A stretch of DNA of 64,000 bases. Origin: Selenomonas sp. AE3005 (GTDB taxonomy: Bacteria > Bacillota > Negativicutes > Selenomonadales > Selenomonadaceae). Below, in pieces: positions 34,539-42,955 of the stretch. The DNA is taken from contig NZ_CAJODG010000003.1 in NCBI RefSeq assembly GCF_905233635.1, forward strand, positions 1-64,000, given 5' to 3'. The position numbers and the translations under genes are program-made. Below the pieces are notes generated by a model, which did no database searches, had not been told where the DNA came from, and saw nothing but the letters and a program-made list of their open reading frames with translations. The first letter of the stretch is position 1; the number at the start of each line of letters is the position of its first letter.

Positions 34539-34541
34539 TAG

Positions 34542-34588
34542 TAAAAAGTCCCTTTTCCGCAGGACAGACTCCTGCGCGGAAAAGGGAC
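34542..34588 (-). terminator. Intra-operon terminator after mtlA
   Basis: GTCCCTTTTCCGC and GCGGAAAAGGGAC form a 13-bp stem extended by AGGA/TCCT pairing, 17 bases past the mtlA stop, followed on the minus strand by CTTTTT. Some transcripts should stop here before mtlD. Confidence 0.82.
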
Positions 34589-34604
34589 ATGTTTTATTTA
34601 ACTT

Positions 34605-36503
34605 TTAGTTTGCCAAAGCAAAGCGTTCATAGAGAACATTGGCATCTTTGGTCTTGTAGAGTTTTTCCAATTCCTCGTCACTGCATTCGTCCATCGTAGC
34701 AGCAATGTTGGCGAGAATGGACAGATGGTCATTGTCCTTGCCGGCAATGCCCACGAGGATATGGGCGGTATCGTTGCCGAACTTAATGCCCTCCGGATAC
34801 TGGAGCACCACGATACCGGACTGACGAATGGTATCTTTGACTGCAGCCTCACCATGCGGAATGGCAATGCCTTTGCCCACATAGGTGCTGATATCTTCTT
34901 CGCGTTTGAGCATGCCTTCGATGTAACCTTCGTCCACAAAGCCTGCTTTAACCAGAGCCTTGCCGGCGGCGGTGATGGCCTCTTCCTTGCTTACGCTTTT
35001 AAGCCCCAGCTGGATATTATTGAGGTCCAAAACGTGTTTTTCCTTGGAACCGGTCTGGCCGGCAGCCATAACGCCGTCCATTTTATTTTCGGAAAGACGG
35101 GCGATAATCTGCTCATACACATCATTCTGCGTGAAGTTGCGGACGAGGATATGTTCAGCCTGCGGCGAATCTTCAATAGCACGCTGTGCCAGTTTTTCAT
35201 GGGTGACAACAATCTGTGCCTCTTTGGGGATATTGCCGATAGCGGCGTTGGTTACGGAAATATTGGTGTAACCGGCGCTGCGCAGTTTCTTGCGCAGGCT
35301 GGCAGCCCCGAGGGCACTGGAGCCCATGCCGGCATCGCAGGCATAAACGATGTTCTTAAGTTCGCTGCCGCTGATACGTACAGCACTTACAGCCAGCTGG
35401 CCGCGCTGTTTGCGTTCCTGCATGGCAGCTTTGGCCTCTTCCAGGGATTCGCCGCTTTCTTCATTAGCGGAAACCTTAATGAATACCGAGGCTACAGCAC
35501 AGGAAACCACTGTAGCGACAAGGAAATCTGCCATGTTGGCAATAAAGGCACCTTTCGGCGTCATGGCCAGAACGGCGATAATAGAGCCAGGAGAGGACGG
35601 CGCGATAAGGCCGCCGCCCAGGAGCTGCAGCGTTGCTACGCCAGCCATGCCGCCGGCGATTACAGCGATAAGCAGTACAGGTTTCATGAGAACATAGGGG
35701 AAGTAAATTTCATGGATACCACCGAGCAGGTGAATAATCATGGCACCGGGAGTAGAATCTTTAGCCATGCCTTTGCCAAAGAACCAGTAAGCCAGGAGCA
35801 CGCCCAGGCCGGGGCCGGGATTTGCCTCGAGCAGGAAGAACATGGACTTGCCAAATTCTTCAGCCTGCTGAATGCCCAGCGGGGAAAGTACGCCGTGATT
35901 GATGGCGTTATTCAGGAACAAAATCTTAGCTGGTTCAATGATAATGGACGCGAGTGGCAGGAGGCCTGCGGCCACAATGCCTTCCACGCCGGAACGCAGC
36001 ACGCCGTTAGCAGCCAGCACCACAGGGCCGACACCGACAAAGGCAAGCACAGCCAGGACACCGCCCAAGATACCGGCGGAGAAGTTATTGACGAGCATTT
36101 CAAAGCCCGTGGGAATCTTGTCCTCGATGGCTGTATCAAATTTCTTCATCAGGAAGCCCGCCAACGGGCCCATAATCATGGCGCCCAGGAACATGGGAAT
36201 ATCGGCACCGGCGATAACACCGGCCGTGGCAATCGTACCGACCACACCGCCGCGGTGGCTGTAAACAGCCGCACCGCCGCTATAACCGAGGAGCAGGGGA
36301 ATGAGCCATTTGCTCATCGGCCCGCCCACCTGAGCTAAGTATTCATTAGGCAGCCAGCCCGTGGGAATAAAGAGTGCCGTCAAAAAGCCCCAGGCGATAA
36401 AAGCACCGATATTCGGCAAAACCATACCGGATAAGAACCGGCCAAATTTCTGCATTGCCTCTTGAAAGTTGAAGCCTCTTGCAGAAGCTGTCGCTGTACT
36501 CAT
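34605..36503 (-). CDS. mtlA: PTS mannitol permease, EIICBA fusion
   Basis: Takes up and phosphorylates mannitol. Full three-domain protein of 632 residues: a membrane EIIC part (1-345, with GGIHEIYFPY at 261-270), an EIIB domain with the phosphocysteine Cys389 in VYACDAGMGSS, and an EIIA domain with the phosphohistidine His550 in GKGIAIPHGEA. Because EIIA is fused, no separate mtlF is needed. ATG 36503 follows GGAGGGG and lies 3 bases after the mtlR stop. Confidence 0.97.
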   Translation of the reverse strand: MSTATASARGFNFQEAMQKFGRFLSGMVLPNIGAFIAWGFLTALFIPTGWLPNEYLAQVGGPMSKWLIPLLLGYSGGAAVYSHRGGVVGTIATAGVIAGADIPMFLGAMIMGPLAGFLMKKFDTAIEDKIPTGFEMLVNNFSAGILGGVLAVLAFVGVGPVVLAANGVLRSGVEGIVAAGLLPLASIIIEPAKILFLNNAINHGVLSPLGIQQAEEFGKSMFFLLEANPGPGLGVLLAYWFFGKGMAKDSTPGAMIIHLLGGIHEIYFPYVLMKPVLLIAVIAGGMAGVATLQLLGGGLIAPSSPGSIIAVLAMTPKGAFIANMADFLVATVVSCAVASVFIKVSANEESGESLEEAKAAMQERKQRGQLAVSAVRISGSELKNIVYACDAGMGSSALGAASLRKKLRSAGYTNISVTNAAIGNIPKEAQIVVTHEKLAQRAIEDSPQAEHILVRNFTQNDVYEQIIARLSENKMDGVMAAGQTGSKEKHVLDLNNIQLGLKSVSKEEAITAAGKALVKAGFVDEGYIEGMLKREEDISTYVGKGIAIPHGEAAVKDTIRQSGIVVLQYPEGIKFGNDTAHILVGIAGKDNDHLSILANIAATMDECSDEELEKLYKTKDANVLYERFALAN

Positions 36504-36506
36504 GGA

Positions 36507-38612
36507 TTACCCCTCCATCAATTCCTTGTATTTCTTGGCATGAAATTCCTGGAAAATGCGCACCAACTCCTCATGGATAAGGCGCTTATCCCCTTCATGC
36601 AACACTTCGATAAAGCCCCACCGTTCGAGCAGAACGGCGGATATATAACCTATGGTTTCCAGTTCATACTGGCTGCAGTCCTGCGGTGCGACCATCACTG
36701 CCGCCGTGCGGATTTTCTCCGTAGGCTCGGCAGGATAGAAGAAAAAGTCACCTACATGGACAATGCCAAAATGAATTTCTTTTACATGGCGGCTGCGGCA
36801 GTGCAGCAGAATCATGTGATTGCCGCTGACAGCGGTACTGCCCTTGTCTTCCCGGGCCAAAAGCTCCCGGGCAACAGACTCTGCAGTCTGCTTGTCAGCA
36901 CTTATCAGCCGGCCGGCCAGCCGGGATATTTCCTGCACCGTCATGGACTTATCATCTTCTGCGAAGAAAAAGCCCTCGATAAGTGTCAGGATAGCCTGTT
37001 CATAAGCACCCATGATTTTGAGCGCACTCACAAAGTCAGGCTTGTTGACCACGGCTGGAGGTTCCTCCCTCATTTCCGGCTGCTGTGCGTCCAGCACACC
37101 GTCAATCTTTTCCTGGTCAGCAGGCGTAAGCAGGGCACTGACCACCACCACCGGCAGCGGTACATGCTGTATCGGCACCGTCGCGATGATAAAATCGGCC
37201 TCGTGCTCACGAAAGTAAGCCGGTGTAAGCTGCATAGTGGAAACCATATCGTGAACGATTAAATTGTCATACTGCTGACGCAGCCGGCTGGCAAGCAAAC
37301 GGCTGGTGCCCATCCCCGTGGGACACGCTACAATCACACGCCGCTCGAGCTTTTTAAGCGTCTGATTATCGTTGAGCGCCGCGCCGAGGTGCATAGCAAT
37401 ATACGCAATTTCCTCCTCGGGAAATACGATATCAAGTTCCCCTTCAATATCCTTGACGCTGGCTGCTGCCAGCTGCATCAATTCCGGATAATTGCTGTTC
37501 ATTTCCCCTAACAGTGGATTTCTGATTGGCATCCCCATTTTCAGCCGGCTGATGGACGGCCCCAAATGATTGACGAGTCCCGTCAGCAAAGCTGAATTGC
37601 GATATAAATTCTGACCGCTGATTTTTTCCGCCGCCCCCATCACGGCTTTGGCCATGCGCACCAGATGAAAATTATCCAATGAGGCCGGCATGCCCTGCGG
37701 CTGATAGCGGCTGCGAGCGCCTAAGATATGCATGGCGATATAACCTGTCTCCGCCTCGTTTATGGTGATGGCAAACTCTTGGGCGATTTTCGCGCCCAAA
37801 TCCACCGCCAGTTTAAACTCAGCCTTCGACTTTAAATCCGCCAGCACCTCCGGTGCCAGTTTGATGGGTTCATGGCGCCGAATCCTCTGCACCGCCAGTG
37901 CCAAATGCACCAGCAGCCCCACAAAGGCCTGGTCGGACAGCCGCCCATCCAAAGATTTTTCTGTTTGCCGGATTAAGCGTTCCAAACGCTGAATGATTTC
38001 TTTATCGACTAAATCCAGCAGGTGGGAGGAGGCCATGCTCACCGCCTGCCCGTCCTCGGCCAGATTGGCCTGTACAAGCGACAGCAGCTCCTGCTCACCT
38101 ACGTTTTCATAAATATAAGCTACGATTGCCTGCCGGATACTTGATTCTTTACCTTCAATGTAGACACCCAGCCCCGGTTTGCGGACAAGCCTCAGCCCAT
38201 GTCCCTTAAACCAGCTTTCCAGCTTGTCCAGGTCGTTGCTGATGGTGCCATCGGTTACGCCTAAGAGCGATGCGAGGGTAAAGAGTTTTACCGGCTCATT
38301 GTGAGGCAGCAGCCGGCTGACGATAATCGAGCGCCGCTCCTCAGGAGAAAAAGTCTTGTCATTCACCTGCCCCAGGAATTTCCTGAGCGATGCCATGGCC
38401 TCTTCGCCGCCGTCAATGGTGAACCCGGCTCCCTTTTTCCGGGAAAGGTCGAGTCCATAAGGCTTTAGCGCCTCTGCCACTGCTGGCAGCTCCCTTGATA
38501 CAGTTTTCGTGCTGACCCCCAATTTGTCCGCCAGCTCTGTGGCACTCTGGAAAGGATTTTCCCCTTCCGTCAGGATTTTTAAAATTGCCGTGGTTCGCTC
38601 ACGCAGATTCAT
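36507..38612 (-). CDS. mtlR: Mannitol operon activator MtlR (PRD/EII-domain regulator)
   Basis: A 701-residue BglG-type activator. Order: N-terminal winged HTH (FQSATELADKLGVSTKTVSRE), a second HTH (LFTLASLLGVTDGTISNDLD), two PRDs with conserved histidines (LLVHLALAVQRI, TGYIAMHILGA and EEIAYIAMHLGAAL), an EIIB-like domain (ACPTGMGTSRLLASRL) and a C-terminal EIIA-like domain (ILLHCRSRHV, with a His). Phosphorylation by HPr and EII proteins tunes activity. ATG 38612 is placed after TAGGAGG; a start eight codons upstream is less likely. First gene of mtlR-mtlA-mtlD, which would be subject to its own control. Confidence 0.93.
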   Translation of the reverse strand: MNLRERTTAILKILTEGENPFQSATELADKLGVSTKTVSRELPAVAEALKPYGLDLSRKKGAGFTIDGGEEAMASLRKFLGQVNDKTFSPEERRSIIVSRLLPHNEPVKLFTLASLLGVTDGTISNDLDKLESWFKGHGLRLVRKPGLGVYIEGKESSIRQAIVAYIYENVGEQELLSLVQANLAEDGQAVSMASSHLLDLVDKEIIQRLERLIRQTEKSLDGRLSDQAFVGLLVHLALAVQRIRRHEPIKLAPEVLADLKSKAEFKLAVDLGAKIAQEFAITINEAETGYIAMHILGARSRYQPQGMPASLDNFHLVRMAKAVMGAAEKISGQNLYRNSALLTGLVNHLGPSISRLKMGMPIRNPLLGEMNSNYPELMQLAAASVKDIEGELDIVFPEEEIAYIAMHLGAALNDNQTLKKLERRVIVACPTGMGTSRLLASRLRQQYDNLIVHDMVSTMQLTPAYFREHEADFIIATVPIQHVPLPVVVVSALLTPADQEKIDGVLDAQQPEMREEPPAVVNKPDFVSALKIMGAYEQAILTLIEGFFFAEDDKSMTVQEISRLAGRLISADKQTAESVARELLAREDKGSTAVSGNHMILLHCRSRHVKEIHFGIVHVGDFFFYPAEPTEKIRTAAVMVAPQDCSQYELETIGYISAVLLERWGFIEVLHEGDKRLIHEELVRIFQEFHAKKYKELMEG

Positions 38613-38685
38613 TTTCACTTTGCCTCCTATGATCACTCAGAAGCGTACCGAAACCGATTTAAGTAATTCGTGTTTCGATGGTTTT

Positions 38686-38714
38686 ATTATACGGGTTATT
38701 CCGATTTTATACAA
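38686..38714 (-). promoter_or_regulatory. Putative mtl operon promoter
   Basis: On the minus strand TTGTAT, 17 bases, TATAAT: an almost ideal sigma-70 promoter 74 bases before the mtlR start. Confidence 0.65.
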
Positions 38715-38785
38715 GTTAAAGACATTCAATATTGTCCCGGACATAATTGGACAAAAATAAAGAACTGACTCGTACAACGCAATAA

Positions 38786-38871
38786 GCCCGTGGGGGCTGG
38801 CGGTGTTTTTTCGCAGCGTTTGGCAGCTTTACTGTCTCAGCGCAGAAAAAATATTGCCAGCCCCCACGGGC
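38786..38871. repeat. Long hairpin element with 16-bp perfect arms
   Basis: GCCCGTGGGGGCTGGC (38786-38801) and its exact complement (38856-38871) enclose 54 bases in which TTTTTT and AAAAAA also face each other. It begins 24 bases past the stop of the ANTAR regulator gene. The inner sequence (CGTTTGGCAGC, TTTACTGTCTCAGC) resembles parts of the larger hairpin at 40977-41201. No T run follows, so it is not an ordinary terminator. Confidence 0.75.
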
Positions 38872-38894
38872 GTCCTATATAAATATATTAACTT

Positions 38895-39488
38895 TTACGC
38901 CTTCCCCCCGGCCGCCCGGATAATGCTCTGGGCCACATCTTTAAGCGGTACACGTTTCTGCATGGCATACTGCTGCATGCGGCGGTACGCCTCTTGTTCC
39001 CCCAGCTTATGCGCCGCCATGATTATGCCCTTGGCCCGGTCGATAAGTTTGCGCGTTTCCAAAGAGTCCTTAAGTTTTTCCAGTTCATCTTCCAGCCCCT
39101 GCATTTCCTGCCAACGGGACAGTGCGATTTCTATTGCCGGAAACAGCTGGCTTTCCTGCACAGGTTTTACCAGATACCCCAGTACCCCGGAGTCCTTGGC
39201 CTTATCCACAATGTCCGGCTGACTGAAAGCCGTCAGCAGAATGACAGGGGCAATTTTATCCGCATATATTTTGCCAGCCGCCGTAATGCCGTCCATTTCC
39301 GGCATTTTTATGTCCATCAGCACCAAATCGGGACGGTGCTGCCGCGTAAGTTCCACCGCCCGACGGCCATTTACCGCCTCACCCACGACTTCGTGGCCCG
39401 CGTCTTCGAGCATTTCCCGGATATCCAGGCGGATAAGGGATTCGTTATCGGCAATGACAATCCGCAATGATTTCTTATTTCCCTGCAT
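38895..39488 (-). CDS. ANTAR-domain response regulator
   Basis: Receiver domain at about 9-120 (phosphoacceptor aspartate in VLMDIKMPEMDG) followed by a coiled stretch and a C-terminal ANTAR RNA-binding domain (LIDRAKGIIMAAHKLGEQEAYRRMQQYAM). When phosphorylated, such proteins bind paired hairpins in leader RNAs and prevent termination. ATG 39488 (GGAGG seven bases upstream) is preferred over 39494. It directly follows the sensor kinase gene. No classic ANTAR target hairpin pair is obvious in the window, so the regulon is elsewhere or unrecognised. Confidence 0.9.
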   Translation of the reverse strand: MQGNKKSLRIVIADNESLIRLDIREMLEDAGHEVVGEAVNGRRAVELTRQHRPDLVLMDIKMPEMDGITAAGKIYADKIAPVILLTAFSQPDIVDKAKDSGVLGYLVKPVQESQLFPAIEIALSRWQEMQGLEDELEKLKDSLETRKLIDRAKGIIMAAHKLGEQEAYRRMQQYAMQKRVPLKDVAQSIIRAAGGKA

Positions 39489-39490
39489 AT

Positions 39491-40918
39491 TCATTCCTCC
39501 AAACTAGCCACAACCTGCCCTTGTGCCTGCGGCTTGGGCAGTACAATATAAGCATGAGTGCCAGGGCCACTGCTATTATTTTCCAGCCGGAAACTGCCCT
39601 CTAAATCACCCTCAATCAACGTACGAATAATGGATAATCCCAGTGAACGTGATTTTGCCGGTTGAAAGTCTGCCGGCAGACCACAGCCATCATCGTAAAA
39701 ATCAAGTTTCAGTTCACCGTCCATTTCCACCTGCAAACCTACCAGCCCGGACGAACGGCCGGCAAAGGCATGTTCCACGGCATTGATAATCAGCTCATTG
39801 AGTACCAAGGCCAGCGAACTGGCGTATTTAGGCGGCAGACTCACCGATTCGCCCCTGAATTCCTGCTGCAGGTCAAAATCCGCTGCCACCATACTGGCCT
39901 TGACCTGTGCAAAAATCTCGGCCATTATCTGCCCGATATCCATACTTTCTTCCCCCCGGCGGGAAAGGAAATCATGCACAGCCGCAATAGAAAGCACACG
40001 GTTGACACTTTCCGACAGCGCCGACTTGACCTCATCCGAACCGCTGCGCCGTGCTTGCAGGCGCAGGAGACTTGCCACTGTCTGCAGATTATTCTTCACC
40101 CGGTGATGAATTTCCTGTATCACCGCTGACTTAATGCGGATTTCCTGCTCCTTGGCGCGGATTTCCGTCACATCCGACAGCACCACCAGCCGCCGGATAA
40201 GCGTACCGCCGGCCTGTAAATCAATCTGCCGGCGGATAAGCGCAAGGTCACCGGCCAGCAATTCCTTCTGCCAGGGCCGTTCCCGTTCAAATGATTCCCG
40301 GCGTACATGACGGGTAAGCTGACGGTCAAACAGATGACAGCCCTTCAAACTCCCCACGCCGAGTACGCGATATATACGTTGGGCAGCGGCATTGGCAAAC
40401 ACAATCCGGCTGAACTGGTCCGTAATAATCAGCCCGTCACTGGCCGAAAGCGGCGTAAACGGTGCTAAATCCACATCGCGGGCCGCAAAATTCAACACAT
40501 CCTGCGTGGTTTTGATGAGATAGGAGAAATCATCAATATTTAAGTGCTCCTTATCCACTTCAATGCTGATAACCGCAATCACATGCGCATTATCGACAAT
40601 AGGGAACACATACATATCCACGAAATGCCCATAATCCTGCTCCCGCTTGCCATGCACGAACTGCGCGGATTGAAAAACCTCCGTGACAAGCGGTTCGGAT
40701 AACGTATCGACCAAGCCTGCCGCCGTCTCCGCAGCGTCCTGCATATATACCGTATGCGGCATGGCCGTAGCCGTTATGCGCAACTTCCCCGCTGTTTCCG
40801 CTTGAACGTAGATAGCCGCATGACCATGAGCGAGGTCGGCCACAAAGGGGAGAATTTGTCTTAGACGGTCCAAGATATTTAATTGTTTGGTTGTCAAGTT
40901 ATTGTTGGTATTGCGCAT
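39491..40918 (-). CDS. Sensor histidine kinase, PdtaS/EutW type (HisKA_2)
   Basis: Cytoplasmic kinase of about 475 residues without membrane helices. The N-terminal third is the GAF-like histidine-kinase N domain (LPFVADLAHGHAAIYVQAE to VISIEVDKE). A PAS domain follows (DGLIITDQFSRIVFANAAA). The phosphoacceptor box is VIQEIHHRVKNNLQTVASLL, typical of HisKA_2/HWE-like kinases, and the ATPase part has LVLNELIINAVEHAF. The partner is the ANTAR regulator that starts 3 bases further on, as in PdtaS/PdtaR and EutW/EutV. The ligand sensed is unknown. ATG 40918 after GGGGTGG is used as start. Confidence 0.9.
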   Translation of the reverse strand: MRNTNNNLTTKQLNILDRLRQILPFVADLAHGHAAIYVQAETAGKLRITATAMPHTVYMQDAAETAAGLVDTLSEPLVTEVFQSAQFVHGKREQDYGHFVDMYVFPIVDNAHVIAVISIEVDKEHLNIDDFSYLIKTTQDVLNFAARDVDLAPFTPLSASDGLIITDQFSRIVFANAAAQRIYRVLGVGSLKGCHLFDRQLTRHVRRESFERERPWQKELLAGDLALIRRQIDLQAGGTLIRRLVVLSDVTEIRAKEQEIRIKSAVIQEIHHRVKNNLQTVASLLRLQARRSGSDEVKSALSESVNRVLSIAAVHDFLSRRGEESMDIGQIMAEIFAQVKASMVAADFDLQQEFRGESVSLPPKYASSLALVLNELIINAVEHAFAGRSSGLVGLQVEMDGELKLDFYDDGCGLPADFQPAKSRSLGLSIIRTLIEGDLEGSFRLENNSSGPGTHAYIVLPKPQAQGQVVASLEE

Positions 40919-40928
40919 TTTTCCACCC

Positions 40929-40976
40929 CTCATCCGCCCCTTGCGGGGCACCTTCCCCTCAAGGGGAAGGCTTTAT
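40929..40976. repeat. Twin GC-rich hairpins (GCCCC/GGGGC and CCTTCCCC/GGGGAAGG)
   Basis: GCCCCTTGCGGGGC and CCTTCCCCTCAAGGGGAAGG form two adjacent hairpins just upstream of the sensor kinase, followed by CTTTATAACG. A related GGGAAGGCTTT word lies next to repeat copy A (481-495), and the rubrerythrin terminator uses the same CCTTCCCC/GGGGAAGG arms. Confidence 0.6.
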
Positions 40977-41201
40977 AACGTAACTTGGCGGAACAGATAT
41001 GTTTTTCTAAGCGGAGCGTTTGGCGCAGGACGTTAAGAAACTGTTTTTTGCCTACCGCTGTTTTATCGTGAAGCGTCTACTGTTTGAGCAAAGCGAGTTT
41101 TGACGCTTCGCGATACTTAATTAAAAGGCAAAAAATAGTTTTAGTCCTGCGGCATAGCGCAGCGTGAAAACCATATCTGTTCCGCCATTGGAACGTAACT
41201 T
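40977..41201. mobile_element. MITE-like 205-bp palindromic element flanked by 10-bp direct repeats
   Basis: AACGTAACTT occurs at 40977-40986 and 41192-41201. Between them the sequence is one long imperfect palindrome: GGCGGAACAGATATG near the left end is inverted near the right end, and further inside GCGCAGGAC/GTCCTGCG, TTTTTTGCCT/AGGCAAAAAA and ATCGTGAAGCGTC/GACGCTTCGCGAT face each other. It carries no ORF. Terminal inverted repeats plus a target duplication suggest a miniature transposable element. It lies between tsaD and the sensor kinase. Confidence 0.65.
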
Positions 41202-41203
41202 AT

Positions 41204-42235
41204 TTACTTATCTGTGAGACTAAGCCCCGGCACCGCATTGAGATACAAGTCACTGTATCCCCCGTCAAGCGCCTGATAGTACCCACGGCACCCAATCATG
41301 GCTGCATTATCGGTACACAAAATCTTATCCGGGTACAGGAACCTTACGCCACGTTTCTCCGCCTCTTCACGCAGGCGGGCCTCCAGGCCGCTGTTGGCTG
41401 CCACACCGCCGGCCAGTACCAATGTATCGCGTCCGGCCTCTTTGACCGCCTGGAACGCCTTGCCCACCAGCACTTCGATAACCGAACGCTGAAACGATGC
41501 GGCAATATCAGCCTTATTGAGCTCGTGCCCCTTCATCTTCTCACTGTTGATGTAGTTGAGCACTGCCGACTTCAGGCCGCTGAAACTGAACTCATAATTT
41601 CCCTTTTCCGTAAGCGCCTGTGGAAAATCAATCGCCAGCGGATTTCCCTCTTTGGCCAGCGCATCAATGCGCGGACCGCCGGGATACGGCAGTCCCATCA
41701 CCCGGGCAATCTTATCAAAAGCCTCACCAGCCGCATCATCACGCGTCTGTCCCATCATGCGGAAACGATTATACCCCTGCACATCGACAAGTGCCGTATG
41801 ACCGCCGGACACTACAAGAGCCATAAACGGCGGTTCCAAATCCGGTGCCGCCAGGAAATTAGCAAAGATATGCCCTTCCAAATGATTGACGCCGATAAGC
41901 GGCTTGCCCAGCGAAAACGCCAAAGACTTAGCCGCCGACACACCGACCAGCAAAGCTCCAACGAGTCCTGGGCCATACGTTACTGCCACCTGGTCGATAT
42001 CTTTTAGTTCCACGCCGGCCGTACGCAGGCACTCATCAATTACCGGCATGATATTTACAATATGTTTGCGTGAGGCAATTTCCGGCACTACTCCGCCGAA
42101 TTTCTGATGAATGGGAATCTGCGTGGAGATAATATTTGCCAGTATCTCCCGGCCGCCCCGTAAAACTGCCGCCGAAGTTTCATCACAGCTGGACTCAATA
42201 GCCAGTGTCAGCAGTTCTTCCTTTTTCTTTTCCAT
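41204..42235 (-). CDS. tsaD: tRNA N6-adenosine threonylcarbamoyltransferase
   Basis: Catalytic subunit of the t6A complex: transfers the threonylcarbamoyl group to A37 of tRNAs reading ANN codons. ASKHA ATPase fold with LAIESSCDETSAAVL at the start, HQKFGGVVPEIASRKH (two metal histidines), VAVTYGPGLVGALLVG, NHLEGHI with a further His, VSGGHTALV and VLAGGVAANSGL. 343 residues from ATG 42235; the longer frame from 42379 overlaps rimI and is rejected. It works with TsaB and TsaE encoded upstream in the same operon and TsaC elsewhere. Confidence 0.96.
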   Translation of the reverse strand: MEKKKEELLTLAIESSCDETSAAVLRGGREILANIISTQIPIHQKFGGVVPEIASRKHIVNIMPVIDECLRTAGVELKDIDQVAVTYGPGLVGALLVGVSAAKSLAFSLGKPLIGVNHLEGHIFANFLAAPDLEPPFMALVVSGGHTALVDVQGYNRFRMMGQTRDDAAGEAFDKIARVMGLPYPGGPRIDALAKEGNPLAIDFPQALTEKGNYEFSFSGLKSAVLNYINSEKMKGHELNKADIAASFQRSVIEVLVGKAFQAVKEAGRDTLVLAGGVAANSGLEARLREEAEKRGVRFLYPDKILCTDNAAMIGCRGYYQALDGGYSDLYLNAVPGLSLTDK

Positions 42236-42263
42236 AAAAACTTCCGTCACCTTATCTACACAA

Positions 42264-42740
42264 TCAGAGTTTCGTATTCCACATGATAATGGCATCTTCA
42301 CCGTTATCCTGATAGTATTTCGGACGGCGGCCGGCCTCCTTGAAACCATAGCCCTTGTAGAGTGCCAATGCCGGCGCATTTGACGGTCTGACTTCGAGTG
42401 TCATGGCCGTTACGCCTTTTTCCTTCACCCGGTCGATAATCTCGCCAAACATCCGCGTACCAATGCGTTTCCCCCGGTATTCCGGCAGAATAGCCACATT
42501 GGTAATCTGGGCCTCCTCATAGGAAATCCAGCAGCCAACATAGCCAATCACCCGCTCGCCATCCAAAGCCAGCAGATACAAGGTGTTTTCGTTCTGCGCT
42601 TCCTTCCAAAAAGACTCACGCGACCAGGGAATGGCAAAACAGGCCTTTTCCACGATTTCTACAGCGTCCGCGTCCTCGGGAGCCATCTCCCGAAATTCCA
42701 TATGATTTACATCTATACTATCTAAAGGAACAGTGTCCAT
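42264..42740 (-). CDS. rimI: Ribosomal protein S18 alanine N-acetyltransferase
   Basis: GNAT acetyltransferase of 158 residues. The fold is clear: FREMAPEDADAVEIVEKACF at the start, VIGYVGCWISYEEAQITNVAI and the acetyl-CoA loop PEYRGKRIGTRMF, then LEVRPSNAPALALYKGYGF. Its usual substrate is the N-terminal Ala of ribosomal protein S18, though relatives may act on other proteins. ATG 42740 follows GAGGAGATG. The position between tsaB and tsaD is typical for Firmicutes. The hairpin element at 42798-42955 separates it from tsaB. Confidence 0.93.
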   Translation of the reverse strand: MDTVPLDSIDVNHMEFREMAPEDADAVEIVEKACFAIPWSRESFWKEAQNENTLYLLALDGERVIGYVGCWISYEEAQITNVAILPEYRGKRIGTRMFGEIIDRVKEKGVTAMTLEVRPSNAPALALYKGYGFKEAGRRPKYYQDNGEDAIIMWNTKL

Positions 42741-42797
42741 TACATCTCCTCTTTCTTGCATTTAAATTACATTTCCTCGGTGGGTTTCGTGACCATA

Positions 42798-42955
42798 GTG
42801 TACCGCCTCGTCCATAGCTGCAATAATCGTCAGATATGCAGCCATCTGCGTTGTCATCGTCAGTTGGCATAGCCACCGCTATGCCGCCTTCCTCTTCCTA
42901 GCATCTGACTACATCTCTGACAATTATTTATGCTGTTATGGACGAGGTGGTACAC
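42798..42955. repeat. 158-bp hairpin element overlapping the end of tsaB
   Basis: GTGTACCGCCTCGTCCATA (42798-42816) and its near-perfect complement (42937-42955, one mismatch) form 19-bp arms. Inside, AATAATCGTCAGA faces TCTGACAATTATT, and an apical hairpin is GGCATAGC/GCTATGCC. The right arm is also the last codons and stop of tsaB. Confidence 0.8.

Noticed and set aside
34725..36338. 537-codon open frame antisense to mtlA
   Set aside because: Exact shadow of a clearly coding gene in GC-rich DNA; its translation has no recognisable pattern and no ribosome site.
38786..38871. ANTAR target hairpin pair
   Set aside because: ANTAR targets are two small stems with hexaloops carrying A1 and G4; this is a single long stem with a different inner structure.
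42741..42935. Small protein gene between rimI and tsaB
   Set aside because: No frame with a ribosome site; the stretch is explained by the hairpin element.
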